From Curtobacterium ammoniigenes NBRC 101786 (GTDB taxonomy: Bacteria; Actinomycetota; Actinomycetes; Actinomycetales; Microbacteriaceae), in the NCBI RefSeq assembly GCF_001571045.1, contig NZ_BCSV01000009.1:1-45513 (forward strand): a DNA stretch of 45,513 bases. Reading direction: 5' to 3'. Shown here one piece after another: positions 32,828 to 39,658 of the stretch. The first letter of the stretch is position 1. Each line of letters begins with the position of its first letter. Position numbers and translations under genes: made by a program. The notes below the pieces were generated by a model that was given only the letters and a program-made list of their open reading frames with translations, had not been told where the DNA came from and searched no databases.

Positions 32828-33990
32828 TGCGGCACCTCGGCGCTCCACGCCTGGTTCATGTCCGCGGTGAACTGCGAGGAGAACGGGAGGCGGAGTTGCG
32901 ACGGGTCGGCGGCCTGGAACTGCTCGCGCACCGAGGCCGGCAGGGCCGACAGCGGAATCACAGGGAATCCGGACACTGCCTTCGCGATGTCCTGCTGTCC
33001 GGTCGAGGAGAGCACGAAGTTCGCGAGCTCGAATGCGGCCTGCTTCTTCGCGGCGGGCTCGGTCTTCGGAATGCCGAGGAACGACGCGCTTCCGGTGAAC
33101 GACGGGTTCGAGATCTGCGTGTACTTGACGTTCTTGCCGATCTGTCCCGTCGATTGCGCGGTGATGAACTGGTCGCTCCACACGGGCGCCATCGAGATCT
33201 CGCCGGATCCGAGCATTTGCAGAACCTGGTCGTTGCCGTTCGGGTACACACCGTGCTGGTACATCGACGGCCCGAGCGCCTTGAGCTCAGCCCAGCCCTG
33301 CGACCATTCCGACTCCAACGACTTGTCATACGTCGTCGCCATCGTCTGCTGCTGCGCCTTGGTCATGTACTTCGACAGCACGGTGGTCACGAATGAACCG
33401 CCCGAGCCTCCGGATGCCGGCGAGTTGTAGGCGAACTGGCCCGGGTTTGCCTTGATCCATGCGAGGACGTCGTCAAGCGTCTTCGGCGGGTTCTTCACCT
33501 TCGTCGAGTCGTAGGCGAGGAGGACGCTCGATGCGCGGTAGGGGATGCCGCCGGTGCCGCCCTGGGCGATCGTCGCGGCCGGCACCTGCTTGAGATTGGG
33601 AATCTCGGTGTTGTTGATCTTGGTCAGGAGGCCCGCCTTGCCGACCGTCGAGACCCAGCCTGCGTCGACGAGGTCGTACCCGACCGTCTTGTCTGCCTTG
33701 ACGGCTGCGGCAAGGTTCGCCTGCGTCTGCGCGTCGTGCTGGCCGTGGAGATCGATCGTGGTCGACACGGTGACGTTCGGGTACTGCTTCTCGAACGCCG
33801 GGATGAGCGACTTCTGCCAGAGGTCCTGGACGTTCGTGTCGCCGGAGATGAACACAGTCAGGTGTGCGGCCTTGCCGGTCGCGTTGCCTGACGCGCTGCC
33901 GGTCGCAGCGTTGCTGCTCTGGACACAGCCGGCCAGGCCGATCGACGCGACCGCTGCGATCGCGAAGGCGGTGAGTGCACGGGTTTTCAC
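32824..33990 (-). CDS. Solute-binding lipoprotein, family 1
   Basis: 388-residue lipoprotein. The signal sequence VKTRALTAFAIAAVASIGLAGC ends in lipobox LAGC. The mature part starts HLTVFISGDTNVQDLWQKSLIPAFEKQYPNVTV and includes GGTGGIPYRASSVLLAYDSTKVKNPPKTLDDVLAWIKANPG, resembling binding proteins for iron, polyamines, phosphonates and phosphodiesters more than sugar ones. GTG 33990 has AGGAGA about 8 bases upstream. First gene of the operon, 46 bp downstream of a perfect 22-bp palindrome and next to its LacI regulator. Ligand inferred from the fused phosphodiesterase/phosphatase at the operon's end. Confidence 0.9.
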   Translation of the reverse strand: MKTRALTAFAIAAVASIGLAGCVQSSNAATGSASGNATGKAAHLTVFISGDTNVQDLWQKSLIPAFEKQYPNVTVSTTIDLHGQHDAQTQANLAAAVKADKTVGYDLVDAGWVSTVGKAGLLTKINNTEIPNLKQVPAATIAQGGTGGIPYRASSVLLAYDSTKVKNPPKTLDDVLAWIKANPGQFAYNSPASGGSGGSFVTTVLSKYMTKAQQQTMATTYDKSLESEWSQGWAELKALGPSMYQHGVYPNGNDQVLQMLGSGEISMAPVWSDQFITAQSTGQIGKNVKYTQISNPSFTGSASFLGIPKTEPAAKKQAAFELANFVLSSTGQQDIAKAVSGFPVIPLSALPASVREQFQAADPSQLRLPFSSQFTADMNQAWSAEVPQ

Positions 33991-34035
33991 GAGGGTTCTC
34001 CTGACGCAAGAAGCGGGACGGGGTCGTCGTGGACG

Positions 34036-34057
34036 GTTGCGGGAACGTTCCCGCAAC
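34036..34057. promoter_or_regulatory. LacI operator upstream of the phosphodiester operon
   Basis: Perfect 22-bp palindrome made of GTTGCGGGAAC and its exact reverse complement, centred on the CG step typical of LacI-family operators. It lies 46 bp before the binding-protein start and 89 bp past the LacI stop. Confidence 0.75.
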
Positions 34058-34145
34058 GTGCCTCAGTGTTTCGTGGCGCGGTGAACAACAGGTTCCCAAC
34101 GGCCGTGCGGCCGGTGAATTCGAGCGAGTCGCGGGCTGACGCGGC

Positions 34146-35186
34146 TCAGCCGCGCGACGCAGGAACCGCCCGGGGACCGACGGTCCGGCCGTGGAGCACC
34201 GTGCCTCGGAGCGCGCGGTGCTCCACGGGCAGCGACGGGTCATCGATGCGCGCGACGAGCAGGTCGATCGCCTCAGAGCCGATGCGTTCGATCGGCTGCT
34301 GCAGGGTGGTCAGACCGATCCACGGCGAGTCCAGCGGGAACACACCGTCGAATCCTGTCACCGAGACATCGTCCGGGATTCGCAAGCCGGCCTGCATGAG
34401 CGGCGTGCAGACGTCGAGCATCATGCGGTCGGTCGGGCACATCGCCGCGGTGATGCGTCCGGCTCGAGCGAGGTCGACGACCTCTGCCGCGACCGATGCT
34501 GGCGCCCGCGAGAATCGTGCATCGACCGGGATCACCTCGACTCCTCGTGCGCGCAGTCGCCGCGCCATCGCAGCAGTTCGGGCATGCTGCGTGATCGCGA
34601 AGTCTTCGGGCACTTCGAGCACGGCAGCCGCGCGATGGCCGGCGTCGGCGACAACGTCCGCGATGCGTTCGCCGCCCTCGACCTCGTCGCAGAACACGCT
34701 CGCGAGCGACGGGTGCCGCTCTGGCCGCCCTGCGACGACGGTGGCGATCCGGGGCGCGAACTCCGCGATCTGGTCTGCCGGCAGCAGGCCACTGCAGACG
34801 ACTAGACCATCGACCCGCATCGAGACGAGCGCGGCCAGCGCGGATCGCTCGTCCTCGACGCGTCCGACACCGGTCGTCGTCACGAGGCGGTAGCCGAGAT
34901 CGCTCGCGCGCCGCTCCATGACGGCGTGCAGCGCGGTGTAGAGCATCGATGACGCGTCGCGCACGAGCATGCCGATCGTCTGCGTTCGCCCGGAGACGAG
35001 GCCGCGGGCCATCGCGTTGGCGACATACCCCAGTTCGACGACCGCGGCCTCCACCCGGAGGCGGGTCTCGTCGGAATACCGACCGGTCCCGGAGAGCACG
35101 CGACTCACCGCCGACTTCGACACACCGGCACGGGCTGCGACATCGACGATGGTCGGCTGGCCCGCGGAACGCGGCGTCGTGTGCAT
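34146..35186 (-). CDS. LacI-family regulator of the phosphodiester operon
   Basis: 346-residue regulator. DNA-binding domain TIVDVAARAGVSKSAVSRVLSGTGRYSDETRLRVEAAVVELGYVANAMARGL (about residues 12-63), hinge, and effector domain with TIGMLVRDASSMLYTALHAVMERRASDLGYRL, DGLVVCSGLL and PDDVSVTGFDGVFPLDSPWIGLTTLQQP. Same direction as, and immediately upstream of, the transporter operon. Start ATG 35186 has TAGTCT exactly six bases upstream and no Shine-Dalgarno. Probably acts on the palindromes at 34036-34057 and 35204-35217. The effector is unknown; LacI proteins usually sense sugars or polyols, inositol among them. Confidence 0.93.
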   Translation of the reverse strand: MHTTPRSAGQPTIVDVAARAGVSKSAVSRVLSGTGRYSDETRLRVEAAVVELGYVANAMARGLVSGRTQTIGMLVRDASSMLYTALHAVMERRASDLGYRLVTTTGVGRVEDERSALAALVSMRVDGLVVCSGLLPADQIAEFAPRIATVVAGRPERHPSLASVFCDEVEGGERIADVVADAGHRAAAVLEVPEDFAITQHARTAAMARRLRARGVEVIPVDARFSRAPASVAAEVVDLARAGRITAAMCPTDRMMLDVCTPLMQAGLRIPDDVSVTGFDGVFPLDSPWIGLTTLQQPIERIGSEAIDLLVARIDDPSLPVEHRALRGTVLHGRTVGPRAVPASRG

Positions 35187-35217
35187 GCCTGCAGACTAGT
35201 GACCTGCCCGCGGGCAG
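35187..35217. promoter_or_regulatory. lacI promoter with palindrome CTGCCCGCGGGCAG
   Basis: On the minus strand TAGTCT (35193-35198) is a -10 candidate six bases before the LacI ATG. The perfect 14-bp palindrome CTGCCCGCGGGCAG at 35204-35217 falls in the -10/-35 spacer, a classic repressor position. It could serve LacI autoregulation or the divergent CDF exporter gene. Confidence 0.5.
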
Positions 35218-35254
35218 CGTTGCACCCCGTGCGCCGCTGTGGAACCGTTATGCG

Positions 35255-36181
35255 GTGACGACCAGCCACAACCACGACCACGGCTCGGGCGGGGCGGATG
35301 CGAACCGAACCCGGCTGTCGGTCGCGCTCGCGATCACCGTGGCGATCCTGCTCGCTGAGATCGTCGGCGCGCTGCTGACGAACAGCCTCGCGCTCCTCGT
35401 GGATGCCGCGCACATGCTGACCGATGCTGGCGGCCTCGGGACGGCGCTGCTCGCGGCGCACCTCGCGGCGCAGCCTGCGAACGCGAAGCGCACCTGGGGG
35501 TTCGCGCGGGCGGAGGTGCTGTCGGCGACCGCACAGGCGGCGGTTCTCCTCGCAGTCGGACTGTTCGTGCTTATCGAGGGAGTGCACCGGCTGATCGCAC
35601 CGCCGTCGGTTGCTTCGTCAGGCCTGCTCTTCTTCGGCGTGATCGGACTCGTCGGCAACGCCTGTTCGATCGCCGTTCTCGCCGCGGGTCGGTCGGCGAA
35701 CTTCAACCTGCGGGCCGCATTTCTGGAGGTGCTGAACGACGCGCTCGGTTCGCTTGCGGTGATCGTCGCTGCGGTGGTCATCGCGCTGACCGGCTGGACC
35801 GGCGCCGACGCGGTCGCTGGCCTCCTCATCGGTGCGCTCATTCTTCCTCGGGCGTTCACCCTGCTCAGGGAGACGGTCAGCGTGCTCCTTGAGTCGACCC
35901 CGCCCGGGCTCGATCTGGACGACGTTCGTCGTCACCTGCTCGAACGGCAGGGCGTGGTCGAGGTGCACGACCTGCATGCGTCGCAGATTGCAAGTGGTCT
36001 TCCGGTTCTCACCGCGCACGTCGTCGTCGAACGCTCGCTGTTCGGCGACGGGACACTCCCCGCGCTGCTCGACGACCTGCAGTCCTGCGTGGCCGAGCAT
36101 TTCGCAGTCAGCGTCGAGCATTCGACGTTCCAGTTGGAGCCAGCGGGCCATCGCGGGCACGAGCACATCGATCACGCGTGA
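35255..36181 (+). CDS. CDF-family metal cation exporter
   Basis: 308-residue cation-diffusion-facilitator antiporter that expels Zn2+ or another divalent metal. The N-terminus is His-rich (SHNHDHGSGG), the C-terminus too (HRGHEHIDH). Helix 2 has DAAHMLTDAGG with the His/Asp site; helix 5 has EVLNDALGS, where Asn replaces the His seen in strict Zn exporters, so metal choice is uncertain. A cytoplasmic beta-alpha-beta domain follows (ERQGVVEVHDLHASQIASGLPVLTAHVVVE). GTG 35255 is chosen because the His-rich leader begins there; longer frames upstream overlap the LacI gene. No clear ribosome site. Confidence 0.9.
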   Translation: MTTSHNHDHGSGGADANRTRLSVALAITVAILLAEIVGALLTNSLALLVDAAHMLTDAGGLGTALLAAHLAAQPANAKRTWGFARAEVLSATAQAAVLLAVGLFVLIEGVHRLIAPPSVASSGLLFFGVIGLVGNACSIAVLAAGRSANFNLRAAFLEVLNDALGSLAVIVAAVVIALTGWTGADAVAGLLIGALILPRAFTLLRETVSVLLESTPPGLDLDDVRRHLLERQGVVEVHDLHASQIASGLPVLTAHVVVERSLFGDGTLPALLDDLQSCVAEHFAVSVEHSTFQLEPAGHRGHEHIDHA

Positions 36182-36195
36182 GGTGCGATGGTGGC

Positions 36196-36275
36196 GTGCC
36201 GGCGGGGATATGCGCCAGCGGTGATTGGCACTAGCGGGGATTGGCGCCAGCGGTGATTGGCACTAGCGGGGATAT
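36196..36275 (+). repeat. Five 16-bp tandem repeats
   Basis: Five head-to-tail 16-bp units with the theme GYRCYRGCGGKGATWK. Units two and four are identical (GCGCCAGCGGTGATTG); units three and five are GCACTAGCGGGGATTG and GCACTAGCGGGGATAT; the first is GTGCCGGCGGGGATAT. They lie 15 bp after the CDF stop and run directly into a hairpin. Confidence 0.85.
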
Positions 36276-36276
36276 G

Positions 36277-36317
36277 CCAACGGCGGCCAGAACCAGATGG
36301 TTCGTGGCCGCCGTTGG
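36277..36317. terminator. Long hairpin after the CDF gene
   Basis: 13-bp perfect outer stem CCAACGGCGGCCA with its complement TGGCCGCCGTTGG, and an inner stem GAACC/GGTTC closing an AGAT loop. Likely terminates the CDF transcript; no T-run follows. Confidence 0.7.
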
Positions 36318-36337
36318 GTCACTGTCTCAACACAGTG

Positions 36338-36376
36338 TGCGCTCGAAGGGACTCGAACCCCCAACCTTCTGATCCG
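36338..36376 (-). other. 3' fragment of tRNA-Arg(ACG): probable attachment-site scar
   Basis: On the minus strand these 39 bases read as the end of an actinobacterial tRNA-Arg: anticodon-stem 3' arm and variable loop (CGGATCAGAAGG), the T-arm with TTCGAGTC, and the acceptor strand CGAGCGCA without encoded CCA. The 5' half (D-arm, anticodon) is missing: bases beyond 36376 are unrelated. Integrases that use tRNA genes leave exactly such a 3' duplicate at one end of the insert; the orientation puts the chromosome to the left and the inserted island to the right. Confidence 0.75.
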
Positions 36377-36612
36377 GCGTCAAGTGATGACGCACGCTGG
36401 CTTATCTAAAAACCCGGGCCCCGCAACGACGATTACACGCCACGGAGCACTCCGTGGACGCACGAGCGCATCCACGCATCACGGCGCGTCACGATGAAAA
36501 CGCGTACCAAACCGCGACGCCACAGCGTCGTTCCGGTCGGTCCACGAGATCACCCGACGCCAAGAGGGCCGCCAGCGACGCTGATGGCATGACGCCCGCT
36601 TTCCGCCTGCAG
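36377..36612. other. Non-coding stretch at the island edge
   Basis: No credible gene. It contains a perfect palindrome of two 8-bp arms (CCACGGAG and CTCCGTGG, 36440-36457) with a CA centre. Base composition is less GC-skewed at third positions than the core genes. Confidence 0.5.
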
Positions 36613-36747
36613 CTAAGCAGGCTCAATACGGGCAAGCTTGTGGACGGCGACGGGCTCGGTCACTGCGCGAGCCAGTGGCGAGTAGGCGACGCCCATTTGC
36701 TCGACCTTGCTCAGGAGCGAGAATGAAACGCCCATGACCTCTTGCAT
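36613..36747 (-). CDS. Possible small protein, 44 residues
   Basis: From ATG 36747 to TAG 36613 the frame encodes MQEVMGVSFSLLSKVEQMGV..., ending AVHKLARIEPA. The amino-acid mix looks protein-like, and the frame is open for several codons before the ATG, so it may instead be the tail of a broken gene. No clear ribosome site, no homologue recognised. Confidence 0.25.
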   Translation of the reverse strand: MQEVMGVSFSLLSKVEQMGVAYSPLARAVTEPVAVHKLARIEPA

Positions 36748-36831
36748 GAGAGTGAACAAGTGCGCCTTGGATGAGTTGCATGGGCACCGCGGACGCCGTC
36801 ACCTACGAGGAGACGACACGGTCGAGTACAG

Positions 36832-37686
36832 CTAGCCCATCTCCAACCAGTCGAATTGGAGACGGTCCAAGTCGAGAAGTCCGGCGTTCCGACCCGAAGC
36901 GCCCGGGGCGTGTCGGCTTACGTCAAGACTGAGGGTGCTCGATCCGTCGGCCGAGGTGGCACAGCCCTCGACGTGGATGTGTCCATGGAACGTGAGTCGC
37001 GGCCGCGTGTGATGCTGCAACTCAGTAATGCGAGCGCGCGATTCGGCGGATAGCGCCAGCCTTTCTGCATTCCACGCACCCCTGCCGCGCCGGATCACGT
37101 TCTCGACCGGTTCGACCCCCGCGTTGGGAGGCTCGTGGGTCAGCAGCACCTCGACCGGTCCACCTGCGGCGGCAGCGTTGACGTCGGTGTCGGTGGGTGC
37201 TTCTTCTGGTGGGGCGTCTTTGTCGACGGAGACGGCGCCGCCGAAGGAGAGGAACGAGCGGCCGTTGAGGGTGAAGCGGTAGCCGCGGGGCAGTACCCAG
37301 ATCCGTGGGGTGAGAAGGTAGGGCTGGTCGGGGTGCTGCGCGAACCGGGGGGCGAGGAGTTTCCAGTCGTCGTGGTTCCCGGGCGTGAGGAGGAGCCGTT
37401 CGATGCCGGCTTCGCCGAGTTTGGTGTCGAGGTTGGGGATGAATCCGCCGTGTAGCCAGATGCGTTTGCTTGACCCGGTGAGCCGGACCGGTGCGTTCAC
37501 GGTGAGGTCACCGAGATGCAGAATCGTCGACACGTCCGGCGCGGTCTGGGCGATCCGGTCGACGATCGCGAACGCGGACGGTTGATGCGCCTCCCAGTCA
37601 CCGGCGATGGCGACGCGCTTCTCGCCCGGCAGCGTCAAGTCCGCGCCCGACGCAAGCGCCTGCCTTCGAGCTGCATTCGCTCCCAC
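36832..37686 (-). CDS. Calcineurin-like metallophosphoesterase
   Basis: 284-residue cytoplasmic phosphoesterase with a complete dimetal site: Asp30 in AIAGDWEAH, Asp60 in ILHLGDLTV, Asn104-His105 in TPGNHDDW, a His in LLTHEPP, and His234/His236 in FHGHIHV. The first motif is GDW rather than the usual GDxH, with the His two residues on. No signal peptide. Substrate unknown: the family includes nucleases, nucleotide and protein phosphatases. GTG 37686 has AGGGAGA four bases upstream. It follows an AbiEi-like gene by 119 bp on the same strand, inside the island, which suggests a defence or addiction role. Confidence 0.88.
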   Translation of the reverse strand: MGANAARRQALASGADLTLPGEKRVAIAGDWEAHQPSAFAIVDRIAQTAPDVSTILHLGDLTVNAPVRLTGSSKRIWLHGGFIPNLDTKLGEAGIERLLLTPGNHDDWKLLAPRFAQHPDQPYLLTPRIWVLPRGYRFTLNGRSFLSFGGAVSVDKDAPPEEAPTDTDVNAAAAGGPVEVLLTHEPPNAGVEPVENVIRRGRGAWNAERLALSAESRARITELQHHTRPRLTFHGHIHVEGCATSADGSSTLSLDVSRHAPGASGRNAGLLDLDRLQFDWLEMG

Positions 37687-37805
37687 CGACTCTCCCTTCC
37701 TGTTGTCGGTGCCCGACGAGACCGTCCCCGATGCTCGAACCCGGAGCCATGCGAACGGTCGCCGTCGACGATCAGCGGCGGCATCGGCCGGTTGGCTTCC
37801 GTCCG

Positions 37806-38735
37806 TTACAGTTCAGCAGAGCCGTGCGTGTCCGACCCGGGGGGCGCGTCCTCGGACGTCATGCTCTTGAACGCTTCGGCCCGTGGGGTTGCGAACTGGC
37901 TCCAGTAATGGGTGAAGGAGCGGTTGGGTTGCGCGGGCCAGCCGCCCGCCTCGGCGACGAGGTTGTCATACAGCTCGTCCGGATCCCAGAACTCACGCCC
38001 GTCCGCGCCTTCTGCGGCGGCCAGGCGGTGGAGGTTCCGTCGGAGCGCCGCAGGATCGAGCGGGTGGTAGTGCCACATCGCGTCCACGAGCAGTTCCGCC
38101 GTGTTTTCGATGTCTCCCCAGTTGGCCAGGTACTCCACGATCGTTGCTTCAACACTGAGGTAGGGGATGTTCCACGTCCACCGAACATCATCGATCGGAA
38201 CGTCACGAACCTGCACCGTCGTGTTCTCCGTCGGCTCGACCATCGGATGGGACGACGGCAGGTACAGCACGGCCGAACCCGCGCTCCGGTCAAGCTCCCA
38301 ATGCTTCAACGCCGCACCGCCCCCGATCACCGCGATCGACGTCGCCGACGCGCGATCACGCCAACTCCGATCGACCGCGGTCTCGTGCGGGTCCAGCGAC
38401 AGCCACAACGCAACCGCATCCTCGAGTTGGTACGTCGGCAGGTACGCCGCGTGCCGGAACACCCCGGGAATGAGTTCCGTCAGCTCGCCTGTCCGAACCA
38501 TCTCCACCAAACCAGCGTCCGCCAGCCGTCGGCCGACCCGCGACTGCACCTGCCCACGCGTGACGTGAGCCTCCTGCTGCGGCGCGAGATCATGCACAAC
38601 GTCTCGCACCCGGCGCAACCGCTCGGCCGCAGAGGACGACTGACCGCTGGCAAGCGAGCGTTCACGCAAAGCCGCGAGGCGTCGCATGGTTCGCGGCCCA
38701 CCATCGCGGAGGAATCGAGAGACGTGGTGGCTCAT
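37806..38735 (-). CDS. AbiEi-like protein (type IV antitoxin family)
   Basis: 309-residue protein resembling AbiEi antitoxins, which pair an N-terminal winged helix with a C-terminal domain. Seen: VTRGQVQSRVGRRLADAGLVEMVRTGELTELIPGVFRHAAYLPTYQLEDAVALWLSLDP (winged helix and the wing with GVFRH), then SIAVIGGGAALKHWEL and VPIDDVRWTWNIPYLSVEATIVEYLANWGDIENTAELLVDAMWHY. Similarity is fold-level. The usual partner AbiEii (a nucleotidyltransferase) is absent; the next gene is a metallophosphoesterase. ATG 38735 is chosen because TATGCT stands seven bases before it (leaderless-type). Function as antitoxin is inference. Confidence 0.65.
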   Translation of the reverse strand: MSHHVSRFLRDGGPRTMRRLAALRERSLASGQSSSAAERLRRVRDVVHDLAPQQEAHVTRGQVQSRVGRRLADAGLVEMVRTGELTELIPGVFRHAAYLPTYQLEDAVALWLSLDPHETAVDRSWRDRASATSIAVIGGGAALKHWELDRSAGSAVLYLPSSHPMVEPTENTTVQVRDVPIDDVRWTWNIPYLSVEATIVEYLANWGDIENTAELLVDAMWHYHPLDPAALRRNLHRLAAAEGADGREFWDPDELYDNLVAEAGGWPAQPNRSFTHYWSQFATPRAEAFKSMTSEDAPPGSDTHGSAEL

Positions 38736-38870
38736 GCAGGCGAGCATACGGCGAGCCGGAGGTTCGGAGACCAAACCCGAAAGACCGAACCCGAGTCAGG
38801 GCGGTCGGCGCTGAGGAATCATTTACGCATTCCACGCCGACCCTTACGTCACGACTCGGAAACCAGGGTT

Positions 38871-39119
38871 GTGGGCTACATCATCGCCGATCAGAACGGT
38901 CCCGAGCGCCCAACTTCCTCGATGCACGAGGCGGCGGAGGGTTCTTCCGTCCGCGAAGAGATAAGGACCCGCCTGCTAAGAGACTTTTGGCTTCTGCACA
39001 GCCGAGCCTGGTCACAGGACTGGTACCGAGTTGTGCTCACGCGGGACGAACGCGGTCGCCGCGAGGCAGGTGTGGAGTACTTACCGCGAGCAGGCCACGC
39101 AGAGCTGAGCCGGTGTTGA
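38871..39119 (+). CDS. Hypothetical protein or gene remnant
   Basis: From GTG 38871 an 82-residue frame: VGYIIADQNGPERPTSS, then REEIRTRLLRDFWLLHSRAWSQDWYRVVLTRDERGRREAGVEYLPR. The second half, rich in Trp and charged residues, looks like a real small domain; the first half is weak. The frame is open upstream only as the shadow of the AbiEi-like gene. No ribosome site and no family recognised. It could be the 3' piece of a lost gene. Confidence 0.35.
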   Translation: MGYIIADQNGPERPTSSMHEAAEGSSVREEIRTRLLRDFWLLHSRAWSQDWYRVVLTRDERGRREAGVEYLPRAGHAELSRC

Positions 39120-39157
39120 GCCCACCGCGTAACGACAGCCCCTCGGATGCCTTTCGA

Positions 39158-39199
39158 TCTATAAAACAAGCCAATCTATAATCTCTATAAACTCTATAA
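39158..39199 (+). repeat. Four copies of TCTATAA
   Basis: TCTATAA at 39158, 39175, 39184 and 39193; the last three are spaced exactly 9 bp. An AT-rich island in very GC-rich DNA, with an iteron-like look. Could be a protein-binding array or a local expansion. Confidence 0.7.
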
Positions 39200-39654
39200 A
39201 CCCCGTCCCTGCTTGACAGGAGCGCGGCTGACGATCGACCTGCGTCCGCGACTCGCTCCATGCTTTCGACTATGGCCTGAGCGAAGAAGCCAGTCGAGCC
39301 GCAGGAGCGCCCGGCGATGGTGCGCCGAGGAACGCACCTACTGGTCACCGAACTAGTTCAGCCAAGTGCGTCGCTTGCGCCGTTGGAGGGATGTGATCGT
39401 CGCGTAAGAGGCCACCGGCGTGGGGACCGCGGTCGCCAAACCACACCCAGTTGCCCTGATCAGCATCTCGCTCCCGCTACGGATCGCGGTCGTGAACGAC
39501 GGCACCGGCGCGCAGCTTTTACGGATGTGAGGAGAAAGGTGAGGCCGGACGCCTCTGGAACGCGGCACCATCCTCTGTTCCCAGGCCGCCACCCGGTTGG
39601 ACGGCCGCTAGCTCACCCACTTGCCACCTCAGCCCTGATATCCATGCACGTTCT
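39200..39654. other. Intergenic stretch left of the IS3 element
   Basis: About 455 bp in which no reading frame has recognisable family features; short frames exist on both strands but look random. No palindrome or repeat of note was found. Confidence 0.4.
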
Positions 39655-39658
39655 CAGG

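Noticed and set aside
36196..36275. CRISPR array
   Set aside because: Units are contiguous with no spacers, and no cas genes are in the window; the same applies to the tracts at 41186 and 45461.
36338..36376. An intact tRNA-Arg gene
   Set aside because: Only the 3' half matches; no D-arm or 5' acceptor strand follows on the minus strand.
39353..39592. 79-codon minus-strand frame left of the IS3 element
   Set aside because: Ends in a plausible basic tail, but no ribosome site, no leaderless hexamer and no recognisable family.
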